Of a stretch of 64,000 bases of DNA, positions 17,488 to 26,600 are shown piece after piece (position 1 is the stretch's first letter; each line of letters starts with the position of its first letter). A model generated the notes under the pieces. That model had not been told where the DNA came from, searched no databases, and worked only from the letters and a program-made list of their open reading frames with translations. Source of the DNA: Bacteroidales bacterium UBA3143 (GTDB taxonomy: Bacteria > Bacteroidota > Bacteroidia > Bacteroidales > Dysgonomonadaceae); the NCBI GenBank assembly GCA_002364735.1, contig DEZB01000033.1, positions 1 to 64,000 of the forward strand. Reading direction: 5' to 3'. The translations under genes and the position numbers were made by a program.

Positions 17488-18327
17488 ATGGCCAGACCAA
17501 CAAAAAAAGGATTAGCATATTTCAGCACTGATACTGACAGATACCAGGACATAAAAATAAAACGTCTTAGGAAAGAACTCAGTTGTGCTGGAATAGCTGT
17601 CTGGGATTACATCCTTAACGAGATTTATAGAGTAGAAGGCAGTTTCATATCGTGGGATGAACATACTGCATTTGACGTTGCTGACTACTTTAATATCAAA
17701 GAATCATTAGTAAATGAAGTTGTAAACTATTGCTGTAATGTGGGCCTTTTTAATAAAGAACTGCGTACAAGTGAGAGCGTATTAACGTCAGAATCGATTC
17801 AAGAAAGGTATATAAAGATATGCAAGGAAGCTCGAAGAAGTGAAATAAATCTTCCTGAGCAATATGATTTGATTAGTTATTGCAGGAAGAAACCCGAGTT
17901 ATTACAGGAAGAAACCACGATAATAACCGAAGAAAGTACCTCAAACGATACAATAAGTACACAAAGTAAAGTAAAGAAAAGAAAAGTAAAGAATAGAACT
18001 AATACTAATACTCGTAAAAAATTCTCGTTTGATAAATCTTTGGTAGAATATGGATTTGATAAAAAGCTGGTCGATGAGTGGATGATAATCCGTAAATCAA
18101 AAAAAGCTGTGAATTCAGAGCTCGCTTATAATAATTTCATTCGTGAAGTTGAAAAAGCGAATATGAACAAAGATGATTTGATGTATATAATTGCGGTTAA
18201 AAAGCAGTGGCGAGGGTTTGAGGCCAAATGGCTTGAAAAAGAGGACAATCTTCAAAAGCAAAAAAATGAAGATACTGATAGACTTGAATGGCTGGCAAAT
18301 TATGCAGAAAAAGCTTTTAATAATTAA
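17488..18327 (+). CDS. DUF4373 (Lin1244/Lin1753)-like phage replication protein
   Basis: 279 residues. The N-terminus (ARPTKKGLAYFSTDTD, then RRLRKE-like LKRLRKELSCAGIAVWDYIL) matches the Lin1244/Lin1753 N-terminal domain of phage proteins that resemble DnaD/replisome organisers. A polar Thr/Ser/Lys linker (about 140-180) leads to a C-terminal helical domain with DKKLVDEWMIIRKSKKA and KKQWRGFEAKWLEKED. It probably binds DNA and helps start replication with host proteins. It lies 12 bp after the pcfJ-like gene. Confidence 0.6.
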   Translation: MARPTKKGLAYFSTDTDRYQDIKIKRLRKELSCAGIAVWDYILNEIYRVEGSFISWDEHTAFDVADYFNIKESLVNEVVNYCCNVGLFNKELRTSESVLTSESIQERYIKICKEARRSEINLPEQYDLISYCRKKPELLQEETTIITEESTSNDTISTQSKVKKRKVKNRTNTNTRKKFSFDKSLVEYGFDKKLVDEWMIIRKSKKAVNSELAYNNFIREVEKANMNKDDLMYIIAVKKQWRGFEAKWLEKEDNLQKQKNEDTDRLEWLANYAEKAFNN

Positions 18328-18344
18328 ACTAAACACATTTTACA

Positions 18345-18989
18345 ATGAAAATAAGTAAAGTAATTTCTCAAATAGAAACTGATAAAACTACACAAGCTTT
18401 AACGAAAATAATAAACAATAGCACTGTTCAGAGATTCGGGGATGCAAAAGAATTTGCAAAAACATTTAACCCAGATTTGCAGAAAAATTGCGCTTCAAAT
18501 ATTGAACGAACATTCACAGGTAATGCGCCAACAATTAATCATCTAATGCAATCTTACAAAGATGAACAAGTTCGTATCTGGATAATGATTCAACTTGAAG
18601 ATTTAAACACTTTTGCGGGAACTAAAAACAAAATGAATTCACGTCAAATGATGATGATTTGTGACATATTATTAACAGAATATCGTTATCTGAAAGCAAG
18701 CGAAATATTGCTCTTCTTCTTTCAATTCAAAAGTGGAAAATATGGAGAGCTATATGGCTCGGTTGATCCTTTGCGTGTAACATCTGCACTGATTGAGTTC
18801 GCATCATACAGGCGTTCAGAGTTATTTAAAATTGAGAGCAAACTTAGAGAAGAAAGAAAAGAAAGAGAGAAATTAAACCAGGCAAAAACAGCAATAACCC
18901 GTAATCGATATTTACGTCATAAATTTAATAGAAGTAGAATAATATACAAGCTTGAAGATACGTATATCATAACAAAAAAAGCGACCTGA
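18345..18989 (+). CDS. Conserved mobile-element protein (DUF6633-like)
   Basis: 214 residues, mostly helical and basic at the C-terminus. The LFFFQFKSGKYGELYGSVDPLRVTSALIEF region resembles, from memory, a family found in Bacteroidetes mobile elements (DUF6633). That recollection is not secure. It closes the replication module, and its stop codon falls inside the terminator hairpin at 18979-19007. A basic tail (RNRYLRHKFNRSR) suggests nucleic-acid contact. Confidence 0.5.
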   Translation: MKISKVISQIETDKTTQALTKIINNSTVQRFGDAKEFAKTFNPDLQKNCASNIERTFTGNAPTINHLMQSYKDEQVRIWIMIQLEDLNTFAGTKNKMNSRQMMMICDILLTEYRYLKASEILLFFFQFKSGKYGELYGSVDPLRVTSALIEFASYRRSELFKIESKLREERKEREKLNQAKTAITRNRYLRHKFNRSRIIYKLEDTYIITKKAT

Positions 18990-19007
18990 AATGAATACAG
19001 ATCGCTT
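18979..19007 (+). terminator. Terminator-like hairpin ending the replication module
   Basis: AAGCGA and TCGCTT close a stem extended by CTG/CAG across a mismatch. The following TTCTTTTGTTT is only moderately T-rich. Confidence 0.5.
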
Positions 19008-19066
19008 AGAATTCTTTTGTTTCTATTGAAGTACGGCAATACAAAGATAGTTAAACAAATTGAATT

Positions 19067-19630
19067 ATGGCTATGAAAAAAGTGAGAGATTATATTGAGA
19101 AGCGTTACCAAGGATTTTTAGATTATTCTGAATATCATTGTTCATGTGCTGGCATTGCAGATGAAGCGGTTGATGTACTAAATGAAGTGCTTTGCAGTCT
19201 TCTTGAAAAATCATCAAAGAAGCTAAATAACCTGTTGAGTAAACAAAAAGGAGAGTACACCCATTTAGATTTCTATATATTGAGAATGATAAAGCTGAAT
19301 GTCACCTCCCCAACTTCGCCGTATCAACACAAATACAGATCAGTTCAGATTGATAGGAATGTTGATTATTCTACTCTTGAACTGGAGGAAATTAAAGACG
19401 ATGATAGGGATAGGCCTCAAGAGATATTGAAGAAGATGCATATTGTTCGTGATGTACTCGATGAAATAATGATATCAGAAAAAGCAAGAGAGGTGTTTGA
19501 ATACAGGTTCTTTCATGGGGAGGTTTTTTCTCAATGGCCAGGACCAGAAAAAGACAAAGAATTGTATGAGATTTACAACAGGGTAGTGAAGTTGATTAAG
19601 CAAAAACTGAACGATAAAACGTTGTTTTAA
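19067..19630 (+). CDS. Possible sigma-factor-like phage regulator
   Basis: 187 residues, helical and charged. The layout (ADEAVDVLNEVLCSLLEK, then LDFYILRMIKLN, then an acidic spacer and a C-terminal helical part with VFEYRFFHGEVFSQWPG) is reminiscent of sigma-70 region 2 / region 4 proteins and of unclassified Bacteroidetes prophage proteins, but no diagnostic motif proves it. The chain ends NDKTLF, a hydrophobic tail that could bind a sliding clamp. It stands alone between two transcription units, directly before the first late element at 19741. A late-gene activator is the inference; it could instead be an unrelated structural or DNA-binding protein. Confidence 0.45.
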   Translation: MAMKKVRDYIEKRYQGFLDYSEYHCSCAGIADEAVDVLNEVLCSLLEKSSKKLNNLLSKQKGEYTHLDFYILRMIKLNVTSPTSPYQHKYRSVQIDRNVDYSTLELEEIKDDDRDRPQEILKKMHIVRDVLDEIMISEKAREVFEYRFFHGEVFSQWPGPEKDKELYEIYNRVVKLIKQKLNDKTLF

Positions 19631-19694
19631 ATAATACAATAAAACAGCAAAATTATATAACCATAAATACAATATATAGTGATAATTATATAGT

Positions 19695-19721
19695 CAACAT
19701 GTAAGGAATTATTACATGTTG
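19695..19721. promoter_or_regulatory. Perfect 10-bp inverted repeat (operator or RNA hairpin)
   Basis: CAACATGTAA and TTACATGTTG separated by GGAATTA. No T-run follows, so it is not an intrinsic terminator on the plus strand. It lies 20 bp before the late element at 19741, a good place for a regulator site. Confidence 0.6.
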
Positions 19722-19740
19722 CATGGAAAAGAACTCTCTC

Positions 19741-19753
19741 TTTATATTTTAAA
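19741..19753 (+). promoter_or_regulatory. Late element L1 (TTTATATTTTAAA)
   Basis: First of six copies of a TTATATTTTAWA element. TATATTTTA starts 19 nt before the ParB-like ATG. No TAnnTTTG box is nearby, so it probably drives the ParB/glycosyltransferase/terminase unit. Confidence 0.55.
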
Positions 19754-19761
19754 GTAAAAAG

Positions 19762-20538
19762 ATGAGTGATATTAAATTCGATCCAAAGAATTATCGAATA
19801 CATACAGATTCAAACAAGCGTATTATTCGCAAAAGTCTTGAAGATTGTGGAGCTGGGCGCTCTGTTTTGGTTGATAAGGAAAATGTTCTTATTGCAGGTA
19901 ACGGTGTTTATGAACAAGCGCAAGAATTAGGGCTGAAAGTAAGAATAATTGAAAGTAATGGTAAAGAGCTAATCGTTGTTAAACGTAATGATCTTTCTTC
20001 TGCAGACGATAAAAGAAAATTACTTGCACTTGCAGACAATCACGCTTCTGATACATCCATGTTTGATATTGATATGATATTAGAGGACTTTACAGAGGAT
20101 GATCTTGCTTTATGGGAAATGTCAATTGATGATATCAAACTTGAAGAATATGAAGAGGGTAAAGCTGAATCAAACGAAGATAAGATTTACACAAAAAAGA
20201 TAGTATCTCCTATTTATACACCCACTGGAGATAAGCCGAATATAAATGAGTTATTCAACTTAGAAAAATTTCATGAACTCTTATCTAAAATTGATAATTC
20301 AGATTTGGATGGAGAAGTAAAAGGCTTTTTGAGATTTGCAGCTCATAGACATGTCTCATTCAATTATGGGAAAATTGCAGAATTCTATGCACACTCGAAT
20401 AAAGAAATTCAAGAACTAATGGAGGATTCCGCATTAGTTATTATAGATTTTAATAAGGCCATTGAATTAGGGTATGCAAAGCTGAAAGAAGAAATTTCCG
20501 AACAATTCTCAAAAGATTATAGCGATGATGAAGAATAA
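19762..20538 (+). CDS. ParB-like protein paired with a DNA-modification glycosyltransferase
   Basis: 258 residues. The N-terminal ParB/sulfiredoxin-like domain has FDPKNYRIHTDSN, SLEDCGAGRSVLVDKEN and LIAGNGVYEQAQELG, with the conserved Gly-Arg-Ser in the nucleotide-binding position. LLALADNHASD follows, as in phage ParB-like proteins. The C-terminal half has FLRFAAHRHVSFNYGKIAEF and LMEDSALVIIDFNKAIELG, which I recall in phage proteins encoded beside TET-associated glycosyltransferases. Its last 14 bases overlap that gene. Possible roles are nicking, ATP/CTP hydrolysis or positioning of the modification enzyme. Confidence 0.7.
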   Translation: MSDIKFDPKNYRIHTDSNKRIIRKSLEDCGAGRSVLVDKENVLIAGNGVYEQAQELGLKVRIIESNGKELIVVKRNDLSSADDKRKLLALADNHASDTSMFDIDMILEDFTEDDLALWEMSIDDIKLEEYEEGKAESNEDKIYTKKIVSPIYTPTGDKPNINELFNLEKFHELLSKIDNSDLDGEVKGFLRFAAHRHVSFNYGKIAEFYAHSNKEIQELMEDSALVIIDFNKAIELGYAKLKEEISEQFSKDYSDDEE

Positions 20539-21382
20539 AGATTTCGTGGCTCTTATTCTAACGCATGGGCGACCTGATAAAGTATATACTGTTGATACCC
20601 TTCGTAAGTCTGGATATACAGGTAAAGTAATTATCGTTATTGATAATGAAGATAAAAAAGCAAAGCAGTATTACTCTAAGTTTGATGATGTAGTAATGTT
20701 TGACAAAAAGGAAATTGCTTCATGCATGGATGAAGGCGATAACTTTAACGACAGAAGATCTATCATATATGCACGCAATGCAGCTTTTGAGATTGCAAAG
20801 AGCAGAGGCTTTAAGTATTTTATTGAGTTAGACGATGATTACACAGAGTTCTCCTATACATACGATAGGAATGGAGAAATGAAGCAGAGAAGAATTCACA
20901 ATCTTAATAAGATATTCGACATTCTCATTGACTTCAAACGAAAAACGGGTGCATTAACTGTAGCAATGGCACAACGAGGTGATTTTGTAGGAGGTAAGTG
21001 TAACAATATAATTCGAGGAGAGTTGCTTAAACGTAAAGCCATGAATTCATTTATATGTGATGTGGATGATCCTTTTGAGTTCATAGGGAAGATAAATGAA
21101 GACGTGAATACATATACACTCCTTGGTAGTCGAGGGCATCTGTTTCTGCAAATACCTCATGTATCTTTGAATCAGGTTACTACTCAGCAATCAGAAGGTG
21201 GTATGACTGACATTTACCTAGATAGTGGAACTTATATTAAATCTTTTTACACTGTTATGTATTCTCCATCTTGCACTAAGATAAGATTGATGGGAACGTC
21301 TCATAAGAGACTTCATCATAGTATTAAATGGGATAACGCTGTACCAAAGATTGTATCTGAAAGATTGAGAAAACAATCCTAA
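20525..21382 (+). CDS. TET-associated-type glycosyltransferase (predicted DNA glycosylation)
   Basis: 285 residues. The start is one of two adjacent ATGs that overlap the ParB-like gene. A GT-A nucleotide-sugar transferase fold is suggested by FVALILTHGRPDKVYTVDTL at the N-terminus, GKVIIVIDNEDKK, and acidic triplet DDD near residue 103 in FIELDDDY, the likely metal/nucleotide-sugar site. GRPDK and the T-x-x-x-L strand match what is described for phage TAGT enzymes, which decorate modified bases. No TET/JBP oxygenase, hydroxymethyl-pyrimidine synthase or base kinase is seen here, so the base acceptor is unknown. Co-transcription with terminase suggests action on DNA before packaging. Confidence 0.65.
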   Translation: MMKNKDFVALILTHGRPDKVYTVDTLRKSGYTGKVIIVIDNEDKKAKQYYSKFDDVVMFDKKEIASCMDEGDNFNDRRSIIYARNAAFEIAKSRGFKYFIELDDDYTEFSYTYDRNGEMKQRRIHNLNKIFDILIDFKRKTGALTVAMAQRGDFVGGKCNNIIRGELLKRKAMNSFICDVDDPFEFIGKINEDVNTYTLLGSRGHLFLQIPHVSLNQVTTQQSEGGMTDIYLDSGTYIKSFYTVMYSPSCTKIRLMGTSHKRLHHSIKWDNAVPKIVSERLRKQS

Positions 21383-21403
21383 CAATAGGCAGATTTATTA
21401 ACT

Positions 21404-21637
21404 TTGACGGTAAAAACATTAATGATTGCCGTCATGAAAAAAGAGACTGAAATGTATAAAGATATTATAAGAAAACGTCTTGAACGCAAACAAGAACAAT
21501 TAAAAGAAGTTGAAGATGTAATGACTCAGGGTGTAGTCACTTCTGGAGAAAAAAGAAAATTCATGGAGCTAAAAGCAGTTGTTCAGGAGCTAGAAAACAT
21601 CCTTGATATTGCTAAGACTATGTTTAAAAATGAATAA
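21404..21637 (+). CDS. Small helical phage protein
   Basis: Up to 77 residues; ATGs at 21404, 21422 and 21434 are all possible, the last giving MKKETEMYKD. It is mainly charged helix (RKRLERKQEQLKEVEDVM) and probably a coiled coil. Its stop overlaps the terminase small-subunit start by 8 nt. No family is recognised; genes of this size next to terminase often assist packaging. Confidence 0.55.
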   Translation: MTVKTLMIAVMKKETEMYKDIIRKRLERKQEQLKEVEDVMTQGVVTSGEKRKFMELKAVVQELENILDIAKTMFKNE

Positions 21638-22139
21638 GAAGATGGCAAGGTATAGCAAAAAGATAGTAAAAGATATTTGTTCTTTAATTGAAAAGGATAG
21701 TTATACCATTGCCGAAATATGCAAGAAAGTAAAAATTGCAGAGAGTACTTATTACGATTGGAAAGCAAAGAAACCGGAGTTTTCGGAGTCTATTAAAAAA
21801 GCACAAGGTGTATTTGATGAATTGATTGTTGCAGAAGCAAGAAAATCACTCGTTAAACTAATACGTGGTTATACTGCTCAAGACAAAAAAACAGTTACTG
21901 CAGACACTGGAAAGAAAGATGCAGATGGTAAACCTATAGTAAAAGTAAAGGAGCATTCTGTTACTGAAAAACATTATCAACCAAACACAGCAGCTGTTAT
22001 ATTTGCATTGACTAATCGAGATCCTGAGAATTGGAAGAATAAGTATAATAATGAAATGTCAGGAAGTGTTACTGTAAAAAGTGAACTTGAATCATTGTCA
22101 GACGAAGATTTAGAAAATATTGTAAATGGCGAAGACTAA
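21630..22139 (+). CDS. Terminase small subunit
   Basis: About 169 residues from ATG 21630, which overlaps the upstream stop (ATGAATAA); the next ATG at 21642 is also possible. The N-terminal helix-turn-helix YTIAEICKKVKIAESTYYDW recognises DNA, as in small terminases. A helical oligomerisation region follows, then a C-terminal tail (SLSDEDLENIVNGED). It overlaps the large subunit gene by 14 nt. Its role is to select phage DNA and load the large subunit. Confidence 0.8.
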   Translation: MNKKMARYSKKIVKDICSLIEKDSYTIAEICKKVKIAESTYYDWKAKKPEFSESIKKAQGVFDELIVAEARKSLVKLIRGYTAQDKKTVTADTGKKDADGKPIVKVKEHSVTEKHYQPNTAAVIFALTNRDPENWKNKYNNEMSGSVTVKSELESLSDEDLENIVNGED

Positions 22140-23577
22140 GAGAGACGAGTTATTAAGAAGAGCTGAAGCGGCTATTATTCTGCGTAAGCGAGAAGCCCGG
22201 GATGATTTCTGGGCTTTTTGCTTATACATGGATCCTAAGTTCTTTTCAAAGCGTCAATTCTTGAAGGTGGTTGCTTTAGCATTTATGCGTGTATATGTTG
22301 CTTTTAGTAACAAAACGATACGGAAGCTCGCTGTGAGTATGCCACCTCGTGCTGGAAAATCTTACATTTCGTCACTTTTCATTGCATGGATGTTTGGTCA
22401 TTTTCCTGAGCATTCAGTTATGAGAAACTGCTGTTCTGATCCTCTCTTCAATAAATTATCTTATGATACACGTGATATTGTTCGTTCACGCAAATTCAAA
22501 GATATATTTCCCGACATAGAATTAAAACAAGACAAGCAGAATGTGAAAGGTTGGAATCTACAACAATCTAAGCAAGTGGGTTATTTTGGTGCAGGTGTGG
22601 GTGGAACTATTATTGGTTTTGGGGCATCGATGCTTGCAATGACTGATGACTTGTATAAATCACTTGAAGATGCTTTATCTGATACTAATAATGAAAAGGT
22701 TTGGAGTTGGAAACAGGGCACACATGATTCACGTATTGAAGGTAATTGCTGTTCAATTGATATTGGCACACGTTGGAGTGAAACAGACGTTCTCGGTCGA
22801 TTAGAAGCATCTGGAAAGTATGACGAAATTATACGTGTTTCTGCATTAGATGAAAATGATAAGTCATTCTGTGAGGATGTTCATTCAACTGAATATTACC
22901 ATGAGTTACGATTAGACTTAGATGAAAGTATTTGGAATGCTGAGTATATGCAGTTACCAGTTGAAACAAAAGGTCTGCTATTTCCTAAGTCTGGATTAAG
23001 AAGATTCAAACTAAAAGATATCCAAGGCAGAAAGCCTGATGGTGTAGTTGGCTCATGTGATGTTGCTGATGCTGGTGATGATGATTTCGCAGCACCTATT
23101 GGTGATGTGTTTGGAGATATTATCTTTATCAAAGATGTTGTGTTCACCAAAGACGCTGTTGAGATAACAGGACCACGAATTACACAAGCAATAGTTGACA
23201 ATAAATGCGATCAAATAAGAATTGAATCTAACAATGGTGGTCGTATCTTTGGTGTAAGCATAAGAACTGAACTGAAAAAGAGAAAACACAAATGTATAGT
23301 TCAAACTAAACCTACTACCAAAAACAAAGAGACACGTATTTTGATGAAATCAGGATGGATAAAAAAACATTGTGCTTTTCTTGAAGAAACAGAGTATGAA
23401 AAAGGCTCTAATTATGATAGATTCATGAAAAACCTTACTTCCTATAAAAAAGAAGGTGATAATAAATATGATGATGCACCTGATTCTATGGTAATATTAG
23501 CAGAATTCATTGAAGAAATGGGATTAAAGAAAGCTATGAATCAAAGGAAAATTGACAGGCCAGTATATGTAGGATGA
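22126..23577 (+). CDS. Terminase large subunit
   Basis: 483 residues. The ATPase has P-loop MPPRAGKSY (72-80) and a Walker-B-like SMLAMTDDLYKS segment. The C-terminal RNase H-like nuclease has VGSCDVADAGDDDFAA, the metal-binding aspartates, and a later DDAPDS acidic pair. The family fits Terminase_6-type packaging motors. It cuts concatemeric DNA and pumps it into the prohead through the portal. It is followed by a terminator rather than the portal gene, which lies 13 kb downstream. Confidence 0.92.
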   Translation: MAKTKRDELLRRAEAAIILRKREARDDFWAFCLYMDPKFFSKRQFLKVVALAFMRVYVAFSNKTIRKLAVSMPPRAGKSYISSLFIAWMFGHFPEHSVMRNCCSDPLFNKLSYDTRDIVRSRKFKDIFPDIELKQDKQNVKGWNLQQSKQVGYFGAGVGGTIIGFGASMLAMTDDLYKSLEDALSDTNNEKVWSWKQGTHDSRIEGNCCSIDIGTRWSETDVLGRLEASGKYDEIIRVSALDENDKSFCEDVHSTEYYHELRLDLDESIWNAEYMQLPVETKGLLFPKSGLRRFKLKDIQGRKPDGVVGSCDVADAGDDDFAAPIGDVFGDIIFIKDVVFTKDAVEITGPRITQAIVDNKCDQIRIESNNGGRIFGVSIRTELKKRKHKCIVQTKPTTKNKETRILMKSGWIKKHCAFLEETEYEKGSNYDRFMKNLTSYKKEGDNKYDDAPDSMVILAEFIEEMGLKKAMNQRKIDRPVYVG

Positions 23578-23606
23578 TCATTAATTCAATTATTATTTAA
23601 GTTTGA

Positions 23607-23639
23607 AACGATGGGTTTAGCTACTCATCGTTCTTTTTG
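23607..23639 (+). terminator. Terminator after the terminase unit
   Basis: AACGATG and CATCGTT form a 7-bp stem extended by GT/AC across a mismatch, followed by TCTTTTTGT. Confidence 0.7.
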
Positions 23640-23658
23640 TGTCAAAAACTATCATTGG

Positions 23659-23670
23659 TTTATATTTTAA
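23659..23670 (+). promoter_or_regulatory. Late element L2 (TTTATATTTTAA)
   Basis: TATATTTTA starts 19 nt before the tape-measure ATG and 22 bp after a terminator, so transcription must restart here. Confidence 0.55.
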
Positions 23671-23679
23671 TATAAAAAT

Positions 23680-26600
23680 ATGGGAGTAATGAACCACGAG
23701 GGAGCTCTATATATGGCTTCTGGAATTGATAATACAGGCTTACACAAAGGAAAGCAAGAAGCAATTGGTATTGTTCGCACAATGATGAAGCAAGTTACCT
23801 CCTTTGATGTATTTGCAGGTATTGGGCTAAGTGCTGCTACTGCTTTTGCTATTGCAGGCAAACAAGCCTATGAATTTGAAAAGAAGTTTGAAACTTCCAT
23901 GCTTGAAGTTGCCACAATTTCAGATGCAGTTACTGAAAGCCTTGAATTGTACAAGCAACAAATTATAGATTTGACTACCTCAGATCAAATCCCCATCCAT
24001 GCTGATGAAGCTGCTAAAGCTTTATATCAGATTGTATCTGCTGGGCATGATGGAGCTGATGGAATGTTAATCCTTGAAGCTTCTGCAAAGAATGCTGTTG
24101 GGGGTTTAACAGAAACAGCTACTGCTGCAGATGCTATCACTTCAATAATGAACGCTTATGGTAAGTCCGCTAAAGATGCTGAACATATATCTGATTTACT
24201 TTTTACAACCGTAAAGCTCGGTAAAACCACAATGGGTGAGCTTGGAAAGTCTATATCACAAGTAACCTCTCTTGCTGCCGCATTTGATGTAGAGATGGAA
24301 CAAGTGTTAGCTGGCGTTGCAACACTCACATCTTCTGGTACACCTACAGCAATGGCTATGACACAAATCCGCCAATCAATTATTGCAGCGAACTCTGAGC
24401 TTGGAGATGGTGCGTTTAAAACACGTACTTTTCAAGAGGGATTGAATGAAATTGTAGCTAAGGCAAATGGAAGTGAATCTGCTCTTAGAGCTTTAATTCC
24501 AAACATTGAAGCTGTTAATGGTATTCTTGGTTTAACTGGAATAAAAGCAGATAAATCAGCAAGTGACTTGCAAGCAATGAGCGATGCAGCAGGTGCGACC
24601 GATGATGCTTTTAAACTGATGGCAGAAAGCACAGAAAACCAAATGAAGCTATTAACCAACAACATTACAGCTTCATTACGTCCATTAGGTGTAGGTATTT
24701 TGAAAGAGGTATCTACAATTTCAAAAGGTTTGAATGATGCATTTGCAAGTGGTGATTTGGAGAATGTTCTGAAAACAATAAAAGGATTACTTATTACAGG
24801 TGCTGCAGCATGGGGCAGCTATACAGTTGCCCTTACTCTCAATAAAATTGCAAGACAAGCCTACAATTCTGTTGCTGTGATGGAAATAGCAACCAGAAAA
24901 ACTAACTTGGCTTTAACGAAAGCAAATACAGTTGCAATCATTAAACAAACACTTGCTCAAGCAAAAGCGAACACCGTCGCAATGATTAATCCTTATACTG
25001 CCATTGCTGCATCAATTGCGTTACTAACTTATACAATCTACAGACACGTCACTGCATTGTCAGCTCAAGAGAAAGCTCAAAAGTTAGTCAATGATAGATA
25101 CGATGAGCAGAAACGCAAAGTAGAAGATGAGAGAAGCGCAATTGAATCATTGATTGAGACTATCAAAGATGAAACAAAAACTCGTTACGATAAGCAGAAA
25201 GCACTAAATGTACTTCAAGACTTATACCCTAACATCTTTGCTAATCTTGATATGGAAGAGATCAAGAATCTAAACCTAACCGAGACAATTAAAGAGTTAA
25301 ATATTGAATTGGAGAAAAGAAACAATCTTCAAAATGAGCAAAATATAAAAGCTTCAAAAGATCTATTAAATAGAAAAGATGGCTCATTTCGTTGGTCCAT
25401 GGATGAGCGTGGAGAAGCACTGGAATTGATGGGTGAGAAAAACAGTTATGCCAATAGACTTTCATTCTTTACGAGTGGAATGGATGATGCTTTCAAACAG
25501 TACGTAAAGAAGTCTGAAGAGGCTGAAAAAGAGCGAAAAGAGACAGCTGATAAAGCATATAATGATACAGGCAATAATGCAGAAAAGGTTTTTGAAGATA
25601 TAAAAAAGCGAGTATCTGAAACAAAAATAACTATTGCAAGCCTTGAAAAAGACCTCGCTAATTTACGCACAGGGAAAACTCAATCATCCAATCTCGAAGC
25701 TGATATAACAGCAAAAGAAGAATCTCTTAAAAAAGCAAATGACACGCTTAAAACTCTTACAGGTATCGACGAATCTAAAAACAAAGATAAGGTTGATACA
25801 ACAAAAGATGTAAACAAGATTCTTCGTGACTTAGAACTTCAAAACATACAAGACACCATCTCAATAATGGAAGATGGCGCAAATAAACAGCGTGAGCAAA
25901 TAAAGGCTGACTATGACATGCGTATCATTGTGCTCGATGAGAAAGAAAAGGAGCTTAGAAACAAACAAAATGGCAATCTAACAAAAAGACAAGAAGATGA
26001 ATTTGAGCAAAGCAAGCAATTGGCAAAATTGATACAAGAAAAAGAGACTGCTCAAGTTGTTAAAAAAGAGAGTGATGATAGTAATGAGAAACTACAAAAA
26101 CTTGAAAAGGATTGGAATGAATATTATATCGCTTATGGCACATATCAAGAAAAACGATTAGCCATTACGGAAGATTATGCAAGACAGATATCAGAAGCCG
26201 AAGGTAATGTTTGGAAACAACAAACATTAGGTAAAGAGCGTGACAAAGCATTGCAGGATTTAGATCTCTCAATGGCTCAGCAATCTGATTTATGGATAAG
26301 ACTATTTACAGATGCTGAAAAACTTACTACATCTTCACTTAAGCAAATTATCAAAGAAACTCAAAGCCTACTTGACTACTTAAATGGTGTTGAAGGTGCT
26401 GAGATTCCTCTTGGGTTTTCTCCTGAACAATTAGAAGCTTTAAAGAAGGATCCAGAGAAAGTGAAATCTATTCTTGATGGAATGCAACAAAAGATAGATT
26501 ACATGAATAAGCGTAATCCTTTTGGTAGCGTAATTCAAGGCTTCAAAGATTTAAATAAAGCAGGTAGTGATACTGAGAAGCAAATGGAAGCTACTCAAAA

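Noticed and set aside
19762..21382. Chromosome or plasmid partition locus based on the ParB-like protein
   Set aside because: No ParA or parS-like repeats are present, and the partner is a glycosyltransferase in a terminase unit.
20525..21382. TET/JBP oxygenase in the modification unit
   Set aside because: None of the neighbouring proteins shows the HxD...H iron-binding pattern in a suitable context; only the glycosyltransferase-like protein is supported.
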